Source of the DNA: Mucilaginibacter sp. cycad4
Lineage (GTDB): Bacteria; Bacteroidota; Bacteroidia; Sphingobacteriales; Sphingobacteriaceae
Direction: 5' to 3'
DNA: 64,000 nt
NCBI RefSeq assembly: GCF_034263275.1
Contig: NZ_CP139559.1
Coordinates: 1,550,001 to 1,614,000 of the forward strand
Shown in pieces: positions 25,301 through 32,443 of this stretch. The number at the start of each line of letters is the position of its first letter. The stretch's first letter is position 1. Below the pieces are notes generated by a model. The model was given only the letters and a program-made list of their open reading frames with translations, did no database searches and was not told the origin of the DNA. The position numbers were made by a program, and so were the translations under genes.

Positions 25301-27304
25301 ATGAAAAATATTAAAGCGATCATCCTTGCAATCATAATAACCGGTTTTTTTGCCGGGGCTCCGGCTAATGCGCAAAGCAGCAAATTAATCACTGCTGATA
25401 TTTGTGTATATGGCGGAACATCCGCAGGGGTAATTGCCGCTTATACGGCAAAAAAGATGGGGAAAACGGTGATCTTGATTGAACCGGGAAAACATTTGGG
25501 GGGCATGAGTTCAGGAGGCCTTGGTTATACTGATATTGGGAACAAATATGTGGTGACAGGTTTAGCGCGGGATTTTTACCGCCGTGTAGGTACGCATTAC
25601 GGGAAATTTGAACAATGGATATTTGAGCCAAAGGTAGCAGAGGGCATTTTTAATGATTATGTAAAACGGGCAGGTTTCCCTGTTTTATTCGGGAACAGGC
25701 TTATAAAAGTAACAAAGAAAGGAAATCAGCTAAGGGAAATTGCAGTGGAGGACAGCTATAAACCATCGGCTGCTACCAATAAAACTATTCGCGCTAAAAT
25801 ATTTATTGATTGTACTTACGAAGGGGACCTGATGGCCCGTTCAGGTGTTTCTTATACTGTTGGGAGAGAAGCTAACAGCCAGTATGATGAAACTATAAAC
25901 GGAGTGGAGTTGTTGGATAAACACCAGTTCCCGGATAATGTTGACCCTTATAAAGTGCCGGGCGATCCTAAAAGCGGTTTATTGTGGGGTATAAGTAAGG
26001 AAGTATTACAAGCAAATGGTGCAGGGGATAAAAAAGTACAGGCCTATAATTTTCGTATTACGCTAACCAATGTGCCAGGAAACCGGATCCCAATTTCAAA
26101 ACCCGAAAATTATGACCCCAAAAAGTATGAATTGCTGCTGCGTTTAAAAGAGAAACAACCCTGGAAATCAATTTTTGATGTTTTTATTATAAGTAAAATG
26201 CCTAACGGCAAAACGGATATCAACAATAATGGAGGTTTCTCTACGGATATGATCGGGATGAACCGGGAATATCCGGAGGCCGATTATAATACAAGGGCCA
26301 AAATATGGAAGGAGCATGAAGATTATACCAAAGGCTTCCTCTATTTTATCGGCAATGACACCCGCATACCCGGAAACATCAGGGACGAAATGAAACAATG
26401 GGGCTATCCTAAGGATGAATATACGGATAACGGGAACTGGACAACCCAGCTTTATATCAGGGAGGCCCGCAGAATGATTGGTGAACTGGTCATGACCCAG
26501 CATCACTGCCAGGGACGGGAAGTGGTTGATGATGGTGTAGGAATGGCCGCATATGGCATGGACTCGCATAATTGTGAAAGGCTGGTAGTGAATGGCATGG
26601 TGAAAAATGAGGGAGATGTTCAGGTACATGGTTTTGCGCCATATGCTGTTTCATACAGGGCTATAATTCCTAAGCAAAAGGAAGCTGCTAATTTGTTTGT
26701 CCCGGTATGCTTGTCTGCAAGTCATATAGCTTACGGGTCAATCAGGATGGAGCCGGTATTTATGGTATTAGGCCAATCCTCGGCCGTGGCGGCATGCCAG
26801 GCTATTGATAAAAAAATGGCAATACAGGAGGTTGATGTAAAAGAGGTACAAAGCTTGCTCAGGAGAGACCCTCTTGCAGATGGAAGCACTCCCGAAGTAC
26901 TGGTTGATAATGAGGACAGTCACATAACAGGCGATTGGAAAACGGAAAAATCCGGCGGATATGGCCCCACCTATCTCACTGATGGTTCCAAAGCGGAAAC
27001 TGCGAAATCCGTACTGTTTATTCCTGAAAATTTAAAAAAAGGCGCTTACCATGTCTATACCTATTTTCCTAAGGTTATGAATCCGGCAACAAAAACTTAC
27101 ATCACGATTTACGATGGTGAGAAGGCCACAGAAAAGATAATCAATCAGTCTGACTTGCAGGTAGAGGGCCAAACTTCAGGTGAGTGGCTTCCTCTGGGGT
27201 TATATAACTTTTCAGAAGAAAAGAAGGGATATGTAGAAATTTCCAATAAAAGCGCCGATGGCGTGATTGTGGCTGATGCAGTGCTTTTTGTACCTGTTCG
27301 ATAG
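25301..27304 (+). CDS. secreted FAD-dependent oxidoreductase with golvesin-type C-terminal domain
   Basis: 667 residues with a Sec signal (MKNIKAIILAIIITGFFAGA...ANAQ). The FAD_oxidored domain (PF12831) begins at about 30 with the flavin motif ADICVYGGTSAGVIAAYTA, then GKHLGGMSSGGLGYTD, and continues to about 520 (IDCTYEGDLMARSGV, GFAPYAVSYRAIIPK, GSIRMEPVFMVLGQSSAVAA). From about 540 a beta-rich domain of the golvesin/xanthan-lyase type follows, with VDNEDSHITGDWKTEKSGG and ADAVLFVPV at the end. Such proteins are annotated as xanthan lyase-like, but the flavin domain makes an oxidation of a carbohydrate or related periplasmic substrate more likely. It is adjacent to the pectin PUL regulators and may be an accessory PUL member; the substrate is unknown. 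Confidence 0.88.
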   Translation: MKNIKAIILAIIITGFFAGAPANAQSSKLITADICVYGGTSAGVIAAYTAKKMGKTVILIEPGKHLGGMSSGGLGYTDIGNKYVVTGLARDFYRRVGTHYGKFEQWIFEPKVAEGIFNDYVKRAGFPVLFGNRLIKVTKKGNQLREIAVEDSYKPSAATNKTIRAKIFIDCTYEGDLMARSGVSYTVGREANSQYDETINGVELLDKHQFPDNVDPYKVPGDPKSGLLWGISKEVLQANGAGDKKVQAYNFRITLTNVPGNRIPISKPENYDPKKYELLLRLKEKQPWKSIFDVFIISKMPNGKTDINNNGGFSTDMIGMNREYPEADYNTRAKIWKEHEDYTKGFLYFIGNDTRIPGNIRDEMKQWGYPKDEYTDNGNWTTQLYIREARRMIGELVMTQHHCQGREVVDDGVGMAAYGMDSHNCERLVVNGMVKNEGDVQVHGFAPYAVSYRAIIPKQKEAANLFVPVCLSASHIAYGSIRMEPVFMVLGQSSAVAACQAIDKKMAIQEVDVKEVQSLLRRDPLADGSTPEVLVDNEDSHITGDWKTEKSGGYGPTYLTDGSKAETAKSVLFIPENLKKGAYHVYTYFPKVMNPATKTYITIYDGEKATEKIINQSDLQVEGQTSGEWLPLGLYNFSEEKKGYVEISNKSADGVIVADAVLFVPVR

Positions 27305-27492
27305 TTTTAATCATTCAGGCGCGGCATTTGCTTTATTAAAATGGCCTTATTTAACATAAATTTACCGGGGCGATACCCTTAAGTATCTGATAAAAAAGAA
27401 AATACCGGCACTGTTTCATAATCCCAATAATTCAATTTAATAACATATTTTATATTTTCATTGCCTATAACGGCTTTGATAAATTTAAGCTA

Positions 27493-27527
27493 TGTTTATA
27501 ATCGCCGTTGTAAAACAATTATAAACA
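27493..27527. promoter_or_regulatory. palindrome just upstream of the first GntR gene (candidate operator)
   Basis: A perfect 10-bp inverted repeat (TGTTTATAAT at 27493-27502, ATTATAAACA at 27518-27527) with a 15-bp spacer ends 7 bp before the ATG. The spacer itself contains the small palindrome TTGTAAAACAA. Position and symmetry fit autoregulation by a dimeric GntR repressor; binding is inferred. Confidence 0.55.
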
Positions 27528-27534
27528 AGCAATA

Positions 27535-28542
27535 ATGCAAACAAAACAAAGAGCTAATTACGGGGTGAAATCCCTTGTACAGCAAATTGTCGGATCTATC
27601 AGTAAGAATATTGACAAGGGTGTTTACCGGAAAAATGAAAAGCTGCTGTCAATAAATACCTACAGCAAGCAGCACGGTGTAGCAAGGGATACCATTGAAA
27701 AAGCCTACCTGATACTTAAAAATAATGGTTATATCCGCTCGGTTTCCGGCAAAGGCTATTTTGTGGTTGGTAAGCCGGATGTAAGGATCAAGGTGCTTTT
27801 GCTGTTTAATAAATTAAGCTCCTATAAGAAAACCGTTTATGATACTATGGTTCGCACTTTAGGCGATAAGGCCAGGGTTGATCTTCATATTCATCATTAT
27901 AACCCTGCTTTGCTTGAGGAAAGTATAGATGCTAACCTGGGCAATTACCATTACTATGTGGTAATGCCACATTTTTTTGATTATAGTAACGAGCAGGAAT
28001 ATTTAACCATTTTAAAGAAGATCCCGGTTGATCAGTTGATATTGCTGGATAAAGATTTGCCTAAATTACCTAAGCAATCAGCAGTGTTCCAGGATTTTCG
28101 TAACGATATTTACGGCGCATTGAACGTGGTTACAGACCTGATTGCCAAATATGGAAGACTAATTATCATATATCCGTTAGACCGCCACCATCCGCCCGAA
28201 ATTAAGGACGGAATAATGCAGTTTTGTGAAGAGAACAACAAAAAGTTTGAAGTAATAGACGCATTTAAAACAGACGATCTCAAAAAAGGCACTCTTTATA
28301 TTGTATTGACCGAAAATGACCTGGCCGATTTGATCAAAGGAGCAAGGATAAGCGGTTACGAATTAGGGAAGGATATAGGAATCATATCTTTTAATGAAAC
28401 CGTATTTAAAGAATTGTTGGATATAACCGTTATTACAACCGATTTTGAAGAAATGGGCAGAAAGACAGCTGAGTTGATGCTGCAAAACAAAGCAGCTGTT
28501 ATTAAAAATGCCTTTAAAATAATTATCAGAAAATCGCTATAA
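27535..28542 (+). CDS. GntR-family regulator with LacI-type sugar-binding domain (first copy)
   Basis: 335 residues. The N-terminal winged helix (about 10-85) contains LVQQIVGSISKNIDKGVYRKNE, the DTIEKAYLILKNNGYIRS recognition region and the wing GKGYFVVGK. The rest is a periplasmic-binding-protein-like effector domain, with VLLLFNKLSSYKKTVYDTM, YYVVMPHFFDY, DQLILLDKDLP, and a final TVITTDFEEMGRKTAELML that is typical of LacI-type domains in Bacteroidota GntR regulators. A sugar derived from the nearby pectic PUL is the likely ligand (inference). The gene ends tail to tail with a paralogue: the stop codons overlap by 6 bp. A perfect palindrome precedes it. Confidence 0.93.
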   Translation: MQTKQRANYGVKSLVQQIVGSISKNIDKGVYRKNEKLLSINTYSKQHGVARDTIEKAYLILKNNGYIRSVSGKGYFVVGKPDVRIKVLLLFNKLSSYKKTVYDTMVRTLGDKARVDLHIHHYNPALLEESIDANLGNYHYYVVMPHFFDYSNEQEYLTILKKIPVDQLILLDKDLPKLPKQSAVFQDFRNDIYGALNVVTDLIAKYGRLIIIYPLDRHHPPEIKDGIMQFCEENNKKFEVIDAFKTDDLKKGTLYIVLTENDLADLIKGARISGYELGKDIGIISFNETVFKELLDITVITTDFEEMGRKTAELMLQNKAAVIKNAFKIIIRKSL

Positions 28543-29568
28543 GGAGGCTCTGAGTGTTAAGTAAAAAGGTACTTCGTAACGCCCTGTTGAACCATTTTTA
28601 ATAATGTCTGCGGTCATTTTTCCCATTTGCTCAAAATCTGTTGATATGGTGGTTAAACCATTCAGGATGATTTTTTTTAACGGGGTTTCATTGTAAGATA
28701 TCACGCCAACATCTTTCCCTATTTTTAACTCCGTGGCCAGGATCCTTTCAATCAAAACCACCAGGTCGTTTTCCATCAGGTTGATGAACACATCGCCTTC
28801 ATTTATAGGCTCTCCTTGTATGTCATGAACTACTTTATAAGTAAATGCATATTGGATACAGAAACTGAAAAAGCCTTTTAATATTTCACCCGGGAAATAA
28901 GTGTATTCGGGAAATATGATCTTTAAGGTATGGTAGTTTCTTAGTTGCGGCAGAGCTTCTTCCAGGGCCTGGAAAATGTCTTTTTCAAAATTTTCGTAGA
29001 CGGCAGCAAAATCGCCTTTTATTCCCGGCACCAATTTATCAAGTATAATAAGCTTCTCTTTGGGCAGTGTATTGATAATGTCGTGAACATTTTCTCCGCC
29101 GTGCATAAAGTGGGGCAGGATCACATAATGGGTATAATCGTTGCTGTTGTTTTGAAGTAGTTTCTTGAAAAACTCAAAGTCGTTATTGTATATATAGAAG
29201 TCGATGGCTGCTTCATGACCAAGGCCATCAACTATGGCGTCATAAACCAGCTTTTTATGGGTGCTTAACTTATTAAATATTAAAAACACTTTAAATTGTT
29301 GGCCCGCTTCTGTGTTTTTAATGTAATACCCTTTACCCGGTACGGAGCCAAGCAAACCGATTGATTTCAGGTGTTTATAAGCCTTTTCGGCAGTATCACG
29401 CGATATTTCAAAATTGCAGTTTAACTCATTAATGGAGGGGAGCGTTTCGTTAATCACCAATTTTCCTTCACGTACACTTTTGATGATGGAGTTGGCTAAC
29501 TGGATGTATTTCGGGGTAGATGAATAATAATCAATATAGATGTACTCTAAAAATCGTGAAGACTTCAT
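28537..29568 (-). CDS. GntR-family regulator with LacI-type sugar-binding domain (second copy)
   Basis: 343 residues from ATG 29568 (MKSSRFLEYIYIDYYSS), chosen over the ATG at 29610 because the extra 14 residues are not domain-like. The architecture is the same as that of the convergent paralogue: a winged helix with YIQLANSIIKSVREGKLVIN, DTAEKAYKHLKSIGLLGS and GKGYYIKN, then a sugar-binding-type domain with VFLIFNKLSTHKKLVYDAI, HYVILPHFMHGG, EKLIILDKLVPG and ISTDFEQMGKMTADII. Motifs match the first copy position by position, so they arose by duplication. It is divergent from the first PUL gene (CE12 at 29821), the usual arrangement for a local regulator. Confidence 0.93.
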   Translation of the reverse strand: MKSSRFLEYIYIDYYSSTPKYIQLANSIIKSVREGKLVINETLPSINELNCNFEISRDTAEKAYKHLKSIGLLGSVPGKGYYIKNTEAGQQFKVFLIFNKLSTHKKLVYDAIVDGLGHEAAIDFYIYNNDFEFFKKLLQNNSNDYTHYVILPHFMHGGENVHDIINTLPKEKLIILDKLVPGIKGDFAAVYENFEKDIFQALEEALPQLRNYHTLKIIFPEYTYFPGEILKGFFSFCIQYAFTYKVVHDIQGEPINEGDVFINLMENDLVVLIERILATELKIGKDVGVISYNETPLKKIILNGLTTISTDFEQMGKMTADIIKNGSTGRYEVPFYLTLRASL

Positions 29569-29820
29569 AACTATTGAATTGGCTGCTGGCAAAAACTTAA
29601 AGGTAATCAAATTAGGTTTGATAAGGTTTCCCCTTTTGGCGCGGGTAAGCCAGGGAAGCTTAATAAGCAGCTAAAATAAATAAAGTGATGAATTTGTTAC
29701 AAGAAGATCGCCTTCAATCAGGATGGTGCAGGACGCTGTTGGTATAAACATGCTCTAACTTTATCGATTATAAACCTGGGCCCATATAAGCCGGCCAGTA
29801 ACCAGATAAATTATACCATA
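29569..29820. promoter_or_regulatory. divergent control region of the pectin PUL
   Basis: The 252 bp between the second GntR gene and the first PUL enzyme hold two suggestive signals. One is the inverted repeat ATCAAA-TTAGG-TTTGAT (29606-29622) near the regulator start. The other is ATTATAAAC (29767-29775), identical to a half-site of the palindrome before the first GntR gene. TATAAAC also occurs at 29743-29749, in the same orientation 26 bp away. Operator function is inferred. Confidence 0.45.
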
Positions 29821-31164
29821 ATGATCAAGCTGCCTTACAAGATCTTGCTGTGTTCTGTTTGCGTTTCGTTGCGGCTCATTTTACCCGGGCAGCTTTTCGC
29901 TCAGGTGGTGAAAACCAGCTTTAAGTTTGATTTCGGCAATGGAAAAGCAGCACCTGGGTATCAAAAGGTGGGTCCGGATGAAGTTTTTGATGGCGCTAAA
30001 GGTTATGGCTTTGATTTTGGCTCTAAAATAATAGCCGTAACACGCGATGGCGGAAGAAAACTTACCGGCGGTTATGTAACCAATGATCAGCCCTTTTATT
30101 TTTCGGTAAATGTGCCTGAGGGTAATTATAAGGTTACCTTAACGGTTGGCGATATCAAAGGCAGCGGTGATATTACGGTACGTGCCGAATCGCGGAGGTT
30201 AATGCTGGAAAAGGTAAAGACTAATAACTCGGCTAAGAAGTTAAGCTTCATCGTAAATATCCGTAAGCCGGAAATCAGCACCGGCGGCAAAGTAGCGCTT
30301 AAGCCGCGGGAGTTTGGAAAGTACGACTGGGATGATAAGCTTAGCCTTGAGTTTAATGGTGCAAAACCCTGTGTTGATGCATTGGAAATAGAAAAAGTAG
30401 ATGACCAAATAACCGTTTACCTGGCAGGAAATTCGACCGTGGTTGACCAGGATGACGAGCCCTGGTGCTCATGGGGCCAAATGATCCCCCGTTTTTTCAA
30501 ACCCGGTGTGGCCATTGCCAATCATGCCGAATCCGGTCTTAGCCTGGGTAGTTTTTTAAATAGTCACCGTTTAGATAAAGTTTTAAGTGTAATTAAGCCT
30601 GGCGATTATCTTTTTATAGAGTTCGGGCATAATGATCAGAAAGAGAAAGGGCCGGATGACGGCGCTTATAAGTCATACACCGAACGCTTTAAGTTGTTTA
30701 TCAACAAAACGCGGGAGAAAAAAGCTATCCCGGTAATTGTAACCTCTACCAGTCGCCGGGCTTTTAATGACAGCAATAAAGTAGTAAATACCCTGGGCGA
30801 TTATCCCGATGCTGCCAGGAAAGTTGCCATAGAGCTGAATGTTCCCCTGATTGATCTTAATGCCATGTCTGCCAGGTTTTATGAGGCATTGGGTAACGAG
30901 GGCTCAAAAAAAGCTTTTGTGTGGTATCCGGCAAACTCATTCCCAAACCAACCAAAAGATTTGGCCGACAATACCCATTTCAACAGTTATGGTGCCTATG
31001 AACTTGCAAAATGTGTTATAGAAGGGATCAAAAGCAATCATTTGGGCATTGATCGGTATATTATTGGTGCACCGCCTTTTGACCCTGCCCATCCTGATCC
31101 GGCAGAAACATTTAGCCAACCTGCCAGCCCTAAAAACAGCACTGTAAAACCTGATGGAAATTGA
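29821..31164 (+). CDS. rhamnogalacturonan acetylesterase (CE12, SGNH) with N-terminal beta-sandwich
   Basis: 447 residues with a signal peptide ending LFAQ. Residues about 35-195 form a galactose-binding-like beta sandwich (TSFKFDFGNGKAAPGY ... GGYVTNDQPFYFSVNVPEGNY ... PCVDALEIEKV), as seen in front of many rhamnogalacturonan esterases. The SGNH hydrolase domain follows: Ser205 in VYLAGNSTVVD, Gly in AESGLSLGSF, FGHNDQKEKGPDDG, and the Asp-X2-His dyad in ADNTHFNSYGA. It should remove acetyl groups from the galacturonate of rhamnogalacturonan I in the periplasm, opening the chain to rhamnosidase and lyase. It is the first gene of the PUL, 12 bp before the PL22 reading frame and under divergent control. 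Confidence 0.93.
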   Translation: MIKLPYKILLCSVCVSLRLILPGQLFAQVVKTSFKFDFGNGKAAPGYQKVGPDEVFDGAKGYGFDFGSKIIAVTRDGGRKLTGGYVTNDQPFYFSVNVPEGNYKVTLTVGDIKGSGDITVRAESRRLMLEKVKTNNSAKKLSFIVNIRKPEISTGGKVALKPREFGKYDWDDKLSLEFNGAKPCVDALEIEKVDDQITVYLAGNSTVVDQDDEPWCSWGQMIPRFFKPGVAIANHAESGLSLGSFLNSHRLDKVLSVIKPGDYLFIEFGHNDQKEKGPDDGAYKSYTERFKLFINKTREKKAIPVIVTSTSRRAFNDSNKVVNTLGDYPDAARKVAIELNVPLIDLNAMSARFYEALGNEGSKKAFVWYPANSFPNQPKDLADNTHFNSYGAYELAKCVIEGIKSNHLGIDRYIIGAPPFDPAHPDPAETFSQPASPKNSTVKPDGN

Positions 31165-31203
31165 CCGGCGGTATGGATGCCGAAGCATATAAATTTTAGT
31201 AAA

Positions 31204-32430
31204 ATGATGATGAATAAAAAAATGTTATTACTTGCACTTGGTATTCTACAAACCGGTCTAATCACCGTAAAAGCCCAGGAAGTAATGGAAACAGGAGGCA
31301 CAAAACCGATGCCCGCACAGTGGATCGATAGTGAAACCGGTCATAAGGTGGTCCGCCTCGTGAACCGCGAAAATGATAACGGCAGCTTTTATTTCAATAA
31401 TACGCCCTTTGTTCCTCAAATAAAGAATGAAGGAGATTTGATGGTATTTTATGGCAAAACGGATAAGGGAGAACAATTATTTACTGTTAATTTAAAAACG
31501 CAGAAAACAGAGCAGTTAACAAACCGGGCGAAAGTATCCGGCGAAATGGTTTGTGCCAAAACCCGCGAAGCGTTTTATCAAAGTGGCGACAGCATATTCG
31601 CTGTAAATGTTAACACCCATAAAACAAGATTTATTTACGCTTTTGCACCCGATTTTAAAGGAAGGGTAGGTACAGTAAATGCCGATGGGACTTATATGGC
31701 CTGTGTTAAGGCTACCGGCGAACAGGAACGTGAAATACTTGCAAAATATCCGGAAAAGCATGATTTCTTTAACCGGATCTATGATGCGCATATCCAGCAT
31801 ACTTTATACGTGCTTGAAGTTAAGCACAAAACATTAAAACAAATACACCAGGAAAACGAATGGACTAATCACCTGCTTTTTTCACCGACAGATCCTGATA
31901 ACCTTTCGTATTGTCATGAGGGCCCCTGGGAAAAGGTCGACCGGATCTGGAACATCAATATAAAAACCGGCGAAAACAGGCTATTACATAAACGTACCAT
32001 GGTAAATGAAATAGCCGGTCATGAGTTTTTTTCGCCGCTGGGTAATACCGAGTGGTTTGATTTGCAGAAACCTAAAGGGCAAACCTTTTTCCTGGCAGGT
32101 ATCAATATGAAAACAGGAAAAGAAGACCGTGTTTACCAAATGGACAGGAACGAGTGGTCGATCCATTTTAATGTAACTAAAGATGAGCAAACATTTGCCG
32201 GCGACGGAGGTAATTCCGGGCAGGTAGCCAAAGCACCTGATGGCATGTGGATCTATTTATTTAAGCCCAATGGCGATCGTTTCAAATCAGAGAAACTGGT
32301 AAATATGAAACACCATAATTATCACCTGGAACCTAACGTGCATTTCTCGCCCGATGAAAAATGGGTTATCTTCAGGGCCAACTTTGAAGGCCGTGAGGGC
32401 GTTTACGCTGTAGAAATTGCCAAACATTAA
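31204..32430 (+). CDS. oligogalacturonide lyase (PL22)
   Basis: About 408 residues from the ATG at 31204 (or 31210); an in-frame ATG at 31177 precedes it but is less signal-like. The signal peptide ends VKAQ. A seven-bladed propeller follows with the family blocks HKVVRLVNREND, FYFNNTPFVPQIKNEGDLMVFYG, ENEWTNHLLFSPTDPDNLSYC, HEGPWEKVDRIW, GHEFFSPLGNTEWFD and KHHNYHLEPNVHFSPDEKWV. The His residues in the last blocks match the Mn2+-binding and catalytic positions of PL22. The enzyme splits short (di- or tri-) oligogalacturonides by beta-elimination. A secreted form is unusual compared with the cytoplasmic enterobacterial Ogl but is common in Bacteroidota PULs. The next gene starts 14 bp downstream. 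Confidence 0.93.
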   Translation: MMMNKKMLLLALGILQTGLITVKAQEVMETGGTKPMPAQWIDSETGHKVVRLVNRENDNGSFYFNNTPFVPQIKNEGDLMVFYGKTDKGEQLFTVNLKTQKTEQLTNRAKVSGEMVCAKTREAFYQSGDSIFAVNVNTHKTRFIYAFAPDFKGRVGTVNADGTYMACVKATGEQEREILAKYPEKHDFFNRIYDAHIQHTLYVLEVKHKTLKQIHQENEWTNHLLFSPTDPDNLSYCHEGPWEKVDRIWNINIKTGENRLLHKRTMVNEIAGHEFFSPLGNTEWFDLQKPKGQTFFLAGINMKTGKEDRVYQMDRNEWSIHFNVTKDEQTFAGDGGNSGQVAKAPDGMWIYLFKPNGDRFKSEKLVNMKHHNYHLEPNVHFSPDEKWVIFRANFEGREGVYAVEIAKH

Positions 32431-32443
32431 TAATTTCAACCAG

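Noticed and set aside
31177..31203. earlier ATG of the PL22 gene
   Set aside because: It adds nine polar residues before the hydrophobic signal; the ATG cluster at 31204-31210 directly precedes a normal Sec signal.
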